Source of the DNA: an uncultured Oxalobacteraceae bacterium
GTDB lineage: Bacteria > Pseudomonadota > Gammaproteobacteria > Burkholderiales > Burkholderiaceae
Length of the DNA stretch: 64,000 nt
NCBI GenBank assembly: GCA_946480015.1
Contig: CAMLIL010000013.1
Coordinates: 1 to 64,000, forward strand
Reading direction: 5' to 3'
Shown: one piece after another, positions 35,043 through 44,666 of the stretch
Position numbering within the stretch: the stretch's first letter is position 1
Layout: each line of letters starts with the position of its first letter
Notes under the pieces: generated by a model
Told to the model about the DNA's origin: nothing
Seen by the model: the letters and a program-made list of their open reading frames with translations, nothing else
Database searches by the model: none
Translations under genes and position numbers: made by a program

Positions 35043-37001
35043 ATGAACGAACCACACAAGCATCACTCTCCCGATGACGACGACAGCCTGATCGCCGAAC
35101 TGGCGCCGCAGGTGGCGCGCGCACGCCTGGTCAAGCTGGAAGGACGGGTGTTCGTGCAGTTCTCCGGCGTAGTCGAGGAGGCCGGCCTGCGCGTTCCCTA
35201 CGATCTGGTACCGGCCCAGGGCGTGCTCGCCAAGCCCGGCAAATGGCGCAAGCTCGATACCGAGGCGCGCCGCGCGCTGCTCAGGGAACGCGTCACCGCC
35301 GCCGCCCGCGAGGAGCTGGACGCGAGCGTGCGCGCCTTCGTGCGCGCAATCGCGCTCGAGGCGGAAGACCATGATCTGGACGCGGCGCTGTTTCTCAACA
35401 CGCTGTCCGACGTCGAGACCAGCGAGCCGGCCAGCCATGTATTCGAGCGTATCCGCCAGCGCTTCGACCACGCGGTCGAGCGCGACCAGGAAGAGCGCCA
35501 CGCGCTGCGCACGCGCGAGAGCATCAACCTGGCCGAGTATCCCGATTCCTTCGAGGTGGCGCGGCGCCTTCCGCGCCGCCTGGTCGCGCTGCTGGGGCCG
35601 ACCAATTCGGGCAAGACCCACCGCGCCATCGAAGCGCTGGCCAAGGCCCGCAGCGGGGTGTATCTGGCGCCGCTGCGCCTGCTGGCCCTGGAAAACTTCG
35701 AGCGCCTGCAAGCCATGCAGCCGCACGGCAAACCGCTCAAGGTCAGCCTCGTCACCGGCGAAGAGCGCCGCCTGGCCGAAGGCGCTACCCATGTGGCCAG
35801 CACCGTCGAAATGCTCGATACGCGCACGCCGGTCGAGGTGGCGGTGATCGACGAGATCCAGATGCTGGCTGACCGCGACCGCGGCTCGGCCTGGACCGCG
35901 GCGGTCTGCGGGGCGCCGGCGCAGACCGTGTATCTGGTCGGCGCGCCGGAAGCGCGCAAGGCGGTCGAGGCGCTGGCCGCGCGCATGGAGCTGCCGATCG
36001 AAGTGCATATGCTCAAGCGCATGGGGCCCTTGTCGATGGAGCCGGGCGCGGTGCGCAAGCTGCGCAATCTGCGCCGCGGCGACGCGGTGATCGCCTTTTC
36101 GCGGCGCGAGGTGCTGATGTGGCGCGACATGATCACCGAGCTGGGGCTGTCGGTGGCCACCGTGTACGGCAACCTGTCGCCGGAAGTGCGGCGCGCCCAG
36201 GCCGCGCGTTTCCGCGACGGCAGCGCCGATATCGTGGTCGGCACCGATGCGCTGGCCATGGGACTGAACATGCCGGTCGCGCGCATCGTCATGACCACCA
36301 GCGTCAAGTTCAACGGCGTCGAGGAAGAAGAGATAAGCGCGTCGCTGGCGCGCCAGATTGCCGGGCGGGCCGGGCGCTACGGGGTGCACGAGGCGGGCCT
36401 GGTGGCCGGCTTCGACGACGATACCCATGAAGTCATGCGCGCGCTGCTCAAGGAAAAGCTGGCGCCGCTGAACGCCTCGGGCTTTTCGGTGGCGCCCTCG
36501 CTGGAGCAGCTGCACCGCATCGCTGCCGTCACCGGCGAAAGCGCGCTGGCCAAGCTGCTCAAGCGCTTCGTCCACAATATCGACGTGCCGGATGGTTTCT
36601 TCTTCCCGCGCATCACCGAGGAGCAGGCCGAACGCGCCCTGTGGCTCGACACCCTGGAGCTGAGCGTGGCCGAAAAATTCACGCTCTCGCTGGTGCCGGT
36701 GTCGACCAAGGTGCCGTCGCTGCAGCGCGCCTGGGAGCAGTGGGCGCGCGCCCTGGCCAGGCGCACGGTAACGCGCCTGCATGCCGATACCGGCCAGCTG
36801 TCGTGGCAAAACCTGCAGGAGGTGGAGGATACCTGCCGCCTGTATGCCGCTTACGCCTGGCTAAGCTATCGCCTGCCCGAGTTTTTTCCCAGCGTGGAGC
36901 TGGCGCAGGAACTTGCGCGCAGCGCGTCCGAACGGGTCGATTCGCTGCTGCGCGCGCAAAACGCGGCGGCGCGCCGCAAGCACGAACGCAAGTTCCGCTA
37001 G
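35043..37001 (+). CDS. Suv3-type ATP-dependent RNA helicase
   Basis: 652 aa. An SF2 helicase core with motif I GPTNSGKT (about 184-191), motif II DEIQ near 271, YGNLSPEVRRAQAARFRDG and VGTDALAMGLNMP in the second RecA domain, and motif VI QIAGRAGRYG. The DEIQ box and the C-terminal domain (LPEFFPSVELAQELA) match the SUV3 family, known from the mitochondrial degradosome and found in some alpha- and betaproteobacteria. The N-terminal ~170 residues are a helical extension. Probably works in RNA turnover. Single gene; the ATG is 88 nt after the PEP-CTERM stop. Confidence 0.87.
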   Translation: MNEPHKHHSPDDDDSLIAELAPQVARARLVKLEGRVFVQFSGVVEEAGLRVPYDLVPAQGVLAKPGKWRKLDTEARRALLRERVTAAAREELDASVRAFVRAIALEAEDHDLDAALFLNTLSDVETSEPASHVFERIRQRFDHAVERDQEERHALRTRESINLAEYPDSFEVARRLPRRLVALLGPTNSGKTHRAIEALAKARSGVYLAPLRLLALENFERLQAMQPHGKPLKVSLVTGEERRLAEGATHVASTVEMLDTRTPVEVAVIDEIQMLADRDRGSAWTAAVCGAPAQTVYLVGAPEARKAVEALAARMELPIEVHMLKRMGPLSMEPGAVRKLRNLRRGDAVIAFSRREVLMWRDMITELGLSVATVYGNLSPEVRRAQAARFRDGSADIVVGTDALAMGLNMPVARIVMTTSVKFNGVEEEEISASLARQIAGRAGRYGVHEAGLVAGFDDDTHEVMRALLKEKLAPLNASGFSVAPSLEQLHRIAAVTGESALAKLLKRFVHNIDVPDGFFFPRITEEQAERALWLDTLELSVAEKFTLSLVPVSTKVPSLQRAWEQWARALARRTVTRLHADTGQLSWQNLQEVEDTCRLYAAYAWLSYRLPEFFPSVELAQELARSASERVDSLLRAQNAAARRKHERKFR

Positions 37002-37025
37002 CGCGGCGCCACTGCGGGGGCTGGC

Positions 37026-37520
37026 TTACAGGGTGATCTCGCTCTTGCGCTCGGCCATCTGCTGGCCCAGTTCGTCCAGATCGAGCTTGGCGCCGCGCGC
37101 TTTCTTGAACATCTCGTTCTCTTCTTCTTCGACGTGGTGCTCGATCATTTCCTGCAGCACCTTGACCTTGGCGTCGAACAGATCGTCGGTCGCGTCCATG
37201 TCCTGGATCTGCGCAATCAGATCCTTGGCTGAAGCGTGCTCGACCAGCGCTTCATCCATCATGTCTTCGTCCTTGATGGCGGCGCGCACGGCCGGATAGA
37301 AAATTTCTTCTTCAATCATGGTGTGCTTGGTCAGTTCCCCGCAGATCTGCGTGGCCAGCTTTTTCTTTGTGGCATTGGCACGGTCGCCCAAGCCTTCATA
37401 CTGCTCGAACAAGGCCTTGACGTTGTCATGGTCCTCGGTCAGCAGGGTGATGGCGTCGACGCCTTCAGCTGGAATGCCGGACTTCGATTTGCTTTTGCCA
37501 GTTGTGGATGAGGTGCGCAT
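37026..37520 (-). CDS. Hemerythrin HHE-domain protein
   Basis: 164 aa, four-helix non-haem di-iron protein. Ligand pattern H31 (EDHDNVK), H66 and E70 (KHTMIEEEIFYP), H95 (EHASAKDL) and H128/H129 with E133 (EHHVEEEENEM). Such proteins bind oxygen or NO, or help iron and redox homeostasis. ATG 37520 has AAGGGAGAA upstream and was preferred over the ATG at 37538, which would contain that ribosome site in its coding part. Confidence 0.9.
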   Translation of the reverse strand: MRTSSTTGKSKSKSGIPAEGVDAITLLTEDHDNVKALFEQYEGLGDRANATKKKLATQICGELTKHTMIEEEIFYPAVRAAIKDEDMMDEALVEHASAKDLIAQIQDMDATDDLFDAKVKVLQEMIEHHVEEEENEMFKKARGAKLDLDELGQQMAERKSEITL

Positions 37521-37755
37521 GATTTCTCCCTTGATACTCATTGGAAAGGTGCCCGGGCAAGCTTTGAACAGCCGTCCCGCAGCGGAATCCTTATGGTAGG
37601 CGAACTCAAATGCGGACAAAGTAGGTGCACCCGCACAGCCGACGTAGGAATTTGACACCTTCTGCTCTTGCGTGCGCCTCGGTGCGCCAGCCAACAGAGA
37701 CTGCCGTGCGCTCCGCTATACTCGCGTTCACAACGAGCAATTTGGAACTGTCATA

Positions 37756-40215
37756 GTGGACGAATATCGAAGCAAAGCGGAGCGATTGCGCCAGCAAGGC
37801 GCTCGCGTGGCAGGCGCGGCCGCGCGCCGGGTGCGGGCCGGGAGCGGTCGTGCGCACGCGTATCTGATGGCGCAGCCGCCGCTGCGGCGCGTCGTCCTGG
37901 CCGGACTGTGGGGTGTGGCGGCGCTGCTGGGCCTGTTGCTGGCGTATGTGATGCTGCTCATTCCGCTGACGCCGGGAATCAGCGACCTCAAGCAGGCGCG
38001 CGCCGCCAAGGCCACCACCGTGCTGTCGGCCGACGGCAAGCTGCTGGCCACGCTGGACCAGGGCTTGCAGGAGCGGGTCAAGCTCAAGGATATTTCGCCC
38101 AATGTGGTCTCGGCCCTGATCGCCACCGAGGACCACCGCTTTTACGATCACCATGGGATCGACTTCAGGCGTTCCTTTGCGGCCATTGCCTACAGTCTGA
38201 AAGGCGATGCGCAGGGCGGCTCGACCATCACCCAGCAGCTTGCGCGCAATATGTTTCCCGAGGAAATAGGGCGTTCGCGCAACCTCAACCGCAAGCTGAA
38301 GGAAATGATTACCGCGATCAAGATCGAGGCAACCTACAGCAAGCCGGAAATCCTCGAAGCCTATCTGAACACGGTTCCCTTCCTGTACAACAGTTTCGGC
38401 ATCGAAATGGCGGCGCGCACCTACTTCGACAAGTCCGCCGCCCAGCTCGACATGAACGAAGCGGCCACCCTGGTCGGCATGCTCAAGGGCACCAACTACT
38501 ACAATCCGGTGACCAGTCCGGAACGCTCGCTGGAGCGCCGCAATGTGGTGCTGGGGCAGATGCAAAAGCACGGCGTCATCGATGCCAGGAAATTTGCCCA
38601 GCTTAAAAAGCGTCCCCTGCGCCTGCACTTTGCCCGCCGCGCCGAGCGCAACGCCACCGAGACCCACTTTACCGCCTATGTGCGCAAGTGGCTGATCCAG
38701 TGGGCCGACGAGAACGATTACAACCTGCAGCTGGACGGCCTGGTGGTGCAGACCACGCTCGACTACGGCTTGCAGCAGGCCGCCCTGAAGGCGGTCGAGC
38801 GCCAGGCCGATGCCTTGCAAATGGTGGCCGACGTCGAATGGGCCCAGGCCAACAGCGGCAGCTCGCCCAATACCGGCGCCTACGCGGGCATGCACCACGC
38901 CGTCGCGCCGTTCGAGTATTTCTGGAAGTCCAAGCCGGAGCTGGTCAACGCCTTCATTCGCGAGTCGCCGGAATACAGGAAGGCGCTCGAGGACGGCGAC
39001 GGTGCCGATGCCGCGCTCAAGCATTTGCGCGCCGACAAGGAATTCATGGCCCGGCTGCGCCGTTCCAAGACCCGCCTGGAAGCGGGCTTCGTGGCGATCG
39101 ACCCGCTGACGGCCGAAGTGCGGGCCTGGGTCGGCAGCCGCGATTTTCAAAAGGAACAGTTCGACCATGTGGCCCAGGCCGCGCGCCAGCCCGGTTCGAC
39201 CTTCAAACCCATCGTGTACGGCGCCGCGCTGGAAAAAGGCCTGTCGCCCAGCAAGACCTATCGCGACGCCGTGCTCAGCATCAAGGCCGGCGACGGCAAG
39301 CTCTGGCGCCCGACCGACATGAGCGGCACCACCGGCGCCGACATGACCATGCGCGACGGCCTGGTGTATTCCAAGAACACCATCACTGCCCAGGTGATGC
39401 AGGATGTGGGCTTGCCCAGCATCATCAAGCTGGCGCGCGACCTGGGCATTCGCGACAGCAAGCTCGCCGCCGTCCCCTCGCTGGCGCTGGGCACCAGTCC
39501 GGTGACCTTGCTGGAAATGGTCAGTTCCTACGCCACCATCGCGTCCCAGGGCCAGTACCGCAAGCCGGTCTTCGTCAAGCGCATCACCGACCGCTTCGGC
39601 AAGACCATTGCCGAGTTCGGCGGGGAGGCGGGCGAGCGCGCCATGTCGCCGGAATCGGCCGCCACCCTGATCGACATGATGCGCGGCGTGATCAACCGCG
39701 GCACCGGTACCGCCATCCGCTACCGCTTCGGCATCACCGGCGACGTGGCCGGCAAGACCGGCACCACCCAGAACAATGCCGACGGCTGGTTCATCATGAT
39801 GCACCCCAGCCTGGTGGCCGGCGCCTGGGTCGGCTTTAACGACAACCGCGTGGCCATGCGCAGCAGTTATTGGGGGCAGGGCGGCCACAATGCGATTTTG
39901 CTGGTGGGCGACTTCTTCAAGACCGCGCTGGCCAGCCGGAAAGTTGATGTGAGCGCCCTGTTCCCGGGCGGGGTCGCCGCGCCGCCGCCGCACGCGGAAG
40001 AAGAACCGCAAGAGGTGATGGAGGAAAGCGGCGGCATCGAGGAGGAAGACGCGCCGCCGCCAGCGCCGCCACCGGAACCGGCGCGTACCGACGACGGCGA
40101 CGTTATCGTGATCGATGAACCGGCCATCGAGACCGACGCCAGCCGGCGTGAACACGAGCGCGCGCTGCCGGTGCCGGTGCCGGAACCTAGCGAGCCGCCG
40201 CCGGAGAGCCAGTAA
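37756..40215 (+). CDS. Penicillin-binding protein 1A (bifunctional class A PBP)
   Basis: About 819 aa from a GTG at 37756; an upstream extension of 28 codons is open but has no clear ribosome site, so the start is uncertain. A basic cytoplasmic head precedes one membrane helix (~residues 42-65). The transglycosylase has EDHRFYDHHGID (Glu125) and QGGSTITQQLARN. The transpeptidase has PGSTFKP (Ser481, Lys484), SKN and KTGTT. The last ~90 residues are acidic and proline-rich, extending past the catalytic domain. It polymerises and crosslinks peptidoglycan. The 3' end overlaps the convergent membrane hydrolase gene by 29 bp. Confidence 0.92.
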   Translation: MDEYRSKAERLRQQGARVAGAAARRVRAGSGRAHAYLMAQPPLRRVVLAGLWGVAALLGLLLAYVMLLIPLTPGISDLKQARAAKATTVLSADGKLLATLDQGLQERVKLKDISPNVVSALIATEDHRFYDHHGIDFRRSFAAIAYSLKGDAQGGSTITQQLARNMFPEEIGRSRNLNRKLKEMITAIKIEATYSKPEILEAYLNTVPFLYNSFGIEMAARTYFDKSAAQLDMNEAATLVGMLKGTNYYNPVTSPERSLERRNVVLGQMQKHGVIDARKFAQLKKRPLRLHFARRAERNATETHFTAYVRKWLIQWADENDYNLQLDGLVVQTTLDYGLQQAALKAVERQADALQMVADVEWAQANSGSSPNTGAYAGMHHAVAPFEYFWKSKPELVNAFIRESPEYRKALEDGDGADAALKHLRADKEFMARLRRSKTRLEAGFVAIDPLTAEVRAWVGSRDFQKEQFDHVAQAARQPGSTFKPIVYGAALEKGLSPSKTYRDAVLSIKAGDGKLWRPTDMSGTTGADMTMRDGLVYSKNTITAQVMQDVGLPSIIKLARDLGIRDSKLAAVPSLALGTSPVTLLEMVSSYATIASQGQYRKPVFVKRITDRFGKTIAEFGGEAGERAMSPESAATLIDMMRGVINRGTGTAIRYRFGITGDVAGKTGTTQNNADGWFIMMHPSLVAGAWVGFNDNRVAMRSSYWGQGGHNAILLVGDFFKTALASRKVDVSALFPGGVAAPPPHAEEEPQEVMEESGGIEEEDAPPPAPPPEPARTDDGDVIVIDEPAIETDASRREHERALPVPVPEPSEPPPESQ

Positions 40216-41377
40216 GCAGGTCGGCGCGCGGCATGCCCCAGCCCGGCACGTAGGCCGGGCAGGGCTGGCCGCTACCGAGTTGCAGGGTGCTGAAGTTGGC
40301 GCCGGCGCCGTAGCGCGCATCGCTGGCGCTCCCGGCGGACACGGCCGGTATGCGCGCGAAGCGCAGCCAGGCGGCGAAGCGGCAATCGTCCCTGGCCAGC
40401 CGGCGCAATTGCGGCAGGCTGGCGCGCAGTTCCCAGTCGCCCGTGGAGCCCAGCGCTGCGGGGCACACCGAGGCGGCCGCCAGGGCCGGCACGGTACTGA
40501 CGACGCCGCGGCGCACCAGGATCTGTCCGTGCGCCCCGTCACGCTGCACGGAGGCGAAACTCCAGCACAGGGGATTGGCCGGGTAGGCGCTCAGCGCCGC
40601 ATCGACCAGCGCGCCGCCGTCGGCCAGGCGCGCGGCCAGGGTGTGACGCGCCACACCGCTGCCGGCGGCCTGGCCGGCCACGAACAGCACGGCCAGCGCC
40701 ATGCCGGCGGCGAGCGCTTGCCGGCCGCGTTCGCCCGCGCGCCTGCCCAGCACGGCCAATCCCGCGCCGGCCGCGCTCAAGGCAAGCACCGCGCTCCACA
40801 GCAGGAAACCCCTGGCCGCCAGCACGGCCAGCAGCGGCAGCATGGCCAGCAGCAGCCAGCGCAGCACGCGCGTGCGCAGGGCCATCGCCAGCGGAATGCC
40901 GAAACCGACCCAGAACACCGGCTCCAGGATGAACACCAGGTCGCCGTAGAACCAGCGCGCATCGAATGGATAGAAGGGATGCACGCCGTAGGAATTGAGC
41001 GCATCGAAACCGATGTGCAGCGCCAGGCCGCCCAGGCAGCAGATCGCCAGCCCCAGCCGCGCCGCGGCGCTGGCGCGCAGCAGGCGCCGCGCGCCGGGCC
41101 ACAGCAGCCAGATCAGCGCCGCCAGCAGCAGCGCCTGCGGCAAGGCGAACAACAGCGTGTGGGTGTGTCCGCGGTGATGCAGCAGATAGCCCAGCGGCGC
41201 CGGCAGCAGGCCGGTGGCGAACAGATCCAGGTCGGGAAAATTGCTGGCCGCAAAACCGGCAAAGCGCAGCAGATTGCCGCGCGTTTGCTGCGCCTGCTCC
41301 TGCGCTTCCTCGGGCAGGCTGCGTTGAACCAGTTCGCCAGCGGCGAGTCCAAAGAGCGAGTGGGTGAGATTATCCAT
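40187..41377 (-). CDS. Membrane-bound metal-dependent hydrolase (YdjM/DUF457 family)
   Basis: 396 aa with several transmembrane helices. The N-terminus MDNLTHSLFGLAAGEL, SNFPDLDLF, HHRGHTHTLLF and HIGFDALNSYGVHPFYPFDA carry the His/Asp residues of the YdjM/LexA-regulated inner-membrane hydrolase family. The C-terminal ~150 residues are a soluble periplasmic or cytoplasmic domain. Substrate unknown. It overlaps the end of the PBP1A gene tail to tail, and is divergent from the alpha/beta hydrolase gene by 38 bp. Confidence 0.85.
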   Translation of the reverse strand: MDNLTHSLFGLAAGELVQRSLPEEAQEQAQQTRGNLLRFAGFAASNFPDLDLFATGLLPAPLGYLLHHRGHTHTLLFALPQALLLAALIWLLWPGARRLLRASAAARLGLAICCLGGLALHIGFDALNSYGVHPFYPFDARWFYGDLVFILEPVFWVGFGIPLAMALRTRVLRWLLLAMLPLLAVLAARGFLLWSAVLALSAAGAGLAVLGRRAGERGRQALAAGMALAVLFVAGQAAGSGVARHTLAARLADGGALVDAALSAYPANPLCWSFASVQRDGAHGQILVRRGVVSTVPALAAASVCPAALGSTGDWELRASLPQLRRLARDDCRFAAWLRFARIPAVSAGSASDARYGAGANFSTLQLGSGQPCPAYVPGWGMPRADLLTGSPAAAR

Positions 41378-41415
41378 GCCGCGATCTTACCTTGCGGCTG
41401 GAACGGGAGGCCAAC

Positions 41416-42066
41416 ATGACGGTCACGCATCACCGGGAAATCATCGAGATCGCCGTTGGCGCGGAGCAGGTCGAGGGCGTGCTGGGGCTTCCGCATGTGC
41501 CGCGGGGCATGGTGCTGTTTGCGCATGGCAGCGGCAGCGGGCGCACCAGCCCGCGCAACAACCAGGTAGCCGGCGCGCTGCGCCAGGCCGGCCTGGGCAC
41601 GCTCGTCATGGACCTGCTGACCGCGCGGGAGGACCAGGATTCCGCCGCCCGTTTCGATATGCCCTTGCTGGCCGACCGGCTGGCCCTGGCCATCGACTGG
41701 CTGGCGACCCATCCCGCCACGCGCTACCTGCCGCTGGGCCTGTTCGGGGCCAGCACGGGCGCGGCGGCGGCGCTGCAACTGGCGGCGCGCCGCCCTGGCC
41801 AGATCGGCGCGGTGGTATCGCGCGGCGGCCGGCCCGACTTGGCCGGGCGGGCCGCGCTGGCCGACGTGCGCGCGCCGGCGCTGCTCATCGTCGGCGGGCT
41901 GGATACCGAAGTGCTGGCGCTCAACCAGCGCGCGCTCGAGACCATGCGCTGCGTACGGCGCCTGGAGGTGGTTCCCGGCGCCACCCACCTGTTCGAAGAA
42001 CCCGGCGCGCTCGATCAGGTCGCCATCCTGGCGGCGCACTGGTTCCATCAATACTTACCGGGATAG
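41416..42066 (+). CDS. Alpha/beta hydrolase (dienelactone-hydrolase-like)
   Basis: 216 aa, cytosolic. Oxyanion region LFAHGSGSGRTSPRN, nucleophile Ser in GLFGASTGAAAA, acid Asp in GGLDTEV and His in PGATHLFEEPG complete a triad in the usual order. Similar proteins are sometimes fused to, or encoded beside, phosphoribosyltransferases; here one lies far away at 61732-62484. GGGAGG precedes ATG 41416. Substrate unknown. Confidence 0.87.
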   Translation: MTVTHHREIIEIAVGAEQVEGVLGLPHVPRGMVLFAHGSGSGRTSPRNNQVAGALRQAGLGTLVMDLLTAREDQDSAARFDMPLLADRLALAIDWLATHPATRYLPLGLFGASTGAAAALQLAARRPGQIGAVVSRGGRPDLAGRAALADVRAPALLIVGGLDTEVLALNQRALETMRCVRRLEVVPGATHLFEEPGALDQVAILAAHWFHQYLPG

Positions 42067-42255
42067 CTCCGCCGGACCGTGTTCATTATTGCACCGCCAC
42101 AGCACAATTGTTGCCAATGTGCACTTGCCCGGTGCGCCGCGCTCCCTATTGAAGTACACAATCTCATCATGATGACCACGATGTCACATGGCCCGGATGT
42201 TGCTAAGTGGATAGGTAGCTTGATTCACCCGCTTTACCGTATTGGAGATTCACAG

Positions 42256-44565
42256 ATGTCCGCACAATTTGCCGGCGCCGTTATGCCATCCGCCCAAGTC
42301 CTCGGTTTGGCATGGCCGGCAAGCTTGCAGGCCCAGGCGGGCGCGCCCGATCCGATCGCGCGCGCCGCCGGCTTCGGCCGCTGGTGGCACGACCGCCTGA
42401 GCGGCGCGGTGCTGCTGTCGCTGGAAGCGGCCCGGCTCCTGGGGGAGCGGCGCCGCCTGCATGCCAGCCCGGGAGGCGGCTTTGCCGGCGCGCTGCCGGA
42501 AGACCTGCAAGCGCTGCACGCCGCGCTCGGCGCGCGCCACGAGCGCGACACCGCCGAGTGCGAGCTGCGCTTGCTGAGCCGTACCGATGGCGTGCGCTGG
42601 CTGCGTCTGGCGGTGCTGCCTGGCGCCGGCATGCTGGTCGAGGGCATCGTATCGGACATCACCGCCGTCAAGCACGCCGCCATGCGCGAAGAATTCAGCT
42701 TCGAGTCGACCCAGCTGATGATCGGCACGCACACGCTGGACGAAGCGGTCAGCAAAATGATCGAGCTGGTCTGCACGGAACTGGGCTGGGACTGCGGCAT
42801 GTACTGGTCGATGGAGCACGGCGGCGGCAGGGACGGGCGGCTGGTGTGCTCGCACTTCTGGAGCGGCGGGCCGCGCCCGGTGCCGGAAGCGGCCAGCGGC
42901 CAGCTGCTGTCGATCGGCGCGCGCGAGGGCGTGGTGGGCGGGGTCTGGAGCTCGGGCCAGGCGCGCTGGATCGAAGACCTGGCCAACGATCCGGAATTCC
43001 TGTTTCCGCGCTACGCGCGCCAGGCCGGCATCCATTCGGGCTACGCGTTCCCGGTCGCCTACGACAGCGACGACGGCAAGCGCCACCGGCCCGGCGTGCT
43101 GATCTTCTTCAGCTGCCTGAGCCGCCAGCGCACCGCGCAGCTGCCCAATCTGTCGGCCGCCATCGGCGCGCTGATCGCCCAGACCGCGCAGCGCATGGCG
43201 CAGCAGGAAAGCATCCGCGAACTGGCCCAGGTCGACTGCCTGACCGGCCTGGCCAACCGGCGCCACTTCCACCATCTGCTCGACGAAGCCTGCCAGCGCG
43301 CGGTGCAGCGCAGCGGCTCGGTGGCGGTGCTGTACATCGACCTGGACCGCTTCAAGCCGATCAACGATGGACTCGGCCACGCCAGCGGCGACGCGGTGCT
43401 GCGCCAGTTCGCCCAGCGCCTGTCCGACCTGGTGCCGTCGTCGGGCCGGGCGGGGCGGGTGGGCGGCGACGAATTCGCGCTGTTCCTGCCGCTGGGCGAG
43501 GGCGCTGGCGCCCAGGCGAGCGTCAAGGCGCTGGCCGGGCAGGTGCTGGCGGCGGCGCGCACGCGCTTCCTGGTCAATGGCCGCGAACTGGTGATTTCGG
43601 CCAGCATCGGCATCAGCATCTTCCCCGACAACGGCCGCATCGGCGCGGACCTGCTGCGCCATGCCGACAGCGCCATGTACCGCGTCAAGCGCGGCGGGCG
43701 TAACAGCGTCGGCTACTATTCGCAGGATGGCGCCGGCGCCAACGACGCCGATCACGCGGCCCTGCTGCAGCAGCTGACGGTGGAAGCCGAACTGCTGCAT
43801 GCGCTGGCCGGCGGCCAGCTGTTCCTCGAATACCAGCCGGTGTTCGACACCGGCGTGCGGCGCGTGCGCGCGGTCGAAGCGCTGGTGCGCTGGCGCCGGC
43901 CCAACGGCGAGATCGTGCGCCCCGACGTGTTCATCCCGATCGCCGAGCAAAGCCACCTGATCGTCGACATCGGCCGCTGGGTGATCGGCCAGGCCTGCCG
44001 CGACCTGGCGCGCATGCAGAACGCCGGGCTGGCCGGGCTGCAGATGAATGTCAATATGGCGGCGCTTGAATTTCTCAACGTGAATCTGCCGCTGGAGCTG
44101 GCCGCGATCGCCGGCAGCGCCGGCGTCGATCCGTGCCACGTGTGCCTGGAGCTGACCGAAGGGATGATGATGAATCACGCCGAGCAGGTGATCCCGGTGA
44201 TGCGGGCGCTGCGCCGGCGCGGCTTCAAGATCAGCGTCGACGATTTCGGCATGGGCTACTCCTCGCTGTCGCGCCTGAAGGACTTGCCGATTTCCTCGCT
44301 CAAGATCGACCGCTCCTTCGTGCACGGGCTGCCGAGCGACCACCAGGACCGCGCCATCGTCCAGACCATCGTCGACATCGGCCGCAACATGAAGCTCGAC
44401 GTGATCGCCGAAGGCGTCGAGACCGACGCCCAGCTGCATCACCTGCGCCGGCTCGGCTGCGAGCTGGTGCAGGGCTACCTGACCGGCCGGCCGATGCCGC
44501 TCGATGTGCTGGTCGAGCGCCACGGCAGGCCGGCCGGCATGCGCCAGGAGGACGCGGCGGTGTGA
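42256..44565 (+). CDS. Cyclic-di-GMP protein with GAF, GGDEF and EAL domains
   Basis: 769 aa, soluble. A PAS-like N-terminus (~20-140) precedes a GAF domain (~150-315: LDEAVSKMIELVCTELGW and GVVGGVWSSGQARWIEDL), a GGDEF domain with intact GGDEF near residue 403, and an EAL domain (EALVRWRRPNGE near 541, DDFGMGYSSLSRLK, EGVET). Both catalytic motifs look intact; the RxxD inhibitory site is displaced from its usual position by extra residues (RLSDLVPSSGRAGRV before GGDEF). ATG 42256 has GGAG 8 nt upstream; an upstream in-frame extension lies in AT-rich DNA. A strong terminator follows, separating it from nasT. Confidence 0.88.
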   Translation: MSAQFAGAVMPSAQVLGLAWPASLQAQAGAPDPIARAAGFGRWWHDRLSGAVLLSLEAARLLGERRRLHASPGGGFAGALPEDLQALHAALGARHERDTAECELRLLSRTDGVRWLRLAVLPGAGMLVEGIVSDITAVKHAAMREEFSFESTQLMIGTHTLDEAVSKMIELVCTELGWDCGMYWSMEHGGGRDGRLVCSHFWSGGPRPVPEAASGQLLSIGAREGVVGGVWSSGQARWIEDLANDPEFLFPRYARQAGIHSGYAFPVAYDSDDGKRHRPGVLIFFSCLSRQRTAQLPNLSAAIGALIAQTAQRMAQQESIRELAQVDCLTGLANRRHFHHLLDEACQRAVQRSGSVAVLYIDLDRFKPINDGLGHASGDAVLRQFAQRLSDLVPSSGRAGRVGGDEFALFLPLGEGAGAQASVKALAGQVLAAARTRFLVNGRELVISASIGISIFPDNGRIGADLLRHADSAMYRVKRGGRNSVGYYSQDGAGANDADHAALLQQLTVEAELLHALAGGQLFLEYQPVFDTGVRRVRAVEALVRWRRPNGEIVRPDVFIPIAEQSHLIVDIGRWVIGQACRDLARMQNAGLAGLQMNVNMAALEFLNVNLPLELAAIAGSAGVDPCHVCLELTEGMMMNHAEQVIPVMRALRRRGFKISVDDFGMGYSSLSRLKDLPISSLKIDRSFVHGLPSDHQDRAIVQTIVDIGRNMKLDVIAEGVETDAQLHHLRRLGCELVQGYLTGRPMPLDVLVERHGRPAGMRQEDAAV

Positions 44566-44584
44566 TTGTAGAATGGTGCCGGTA

Positions 44585-44614
44585 GCCAGCCGGAATCCGG
44601 TTGGCGCATTTTTT
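44585..44614 (+). terminator. Rho-independent terminator between the GGDEF-EAL gene and nasT
   Basis: GCCAGCCGG (44585-44593) pairs with CCGGTTGGC (44597-44605), 9 bp with one G-T pair and an AAT loop, then GCA and six Ts. It means nasT has its own promoter, presumably in 44615-44666. Confidence 0.88.
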
Positions 44615-44666
44615 GCTTGTGTAGTGATCATTTTCCGGCAAGCGTTTTACTTTTCTCACAATTATC

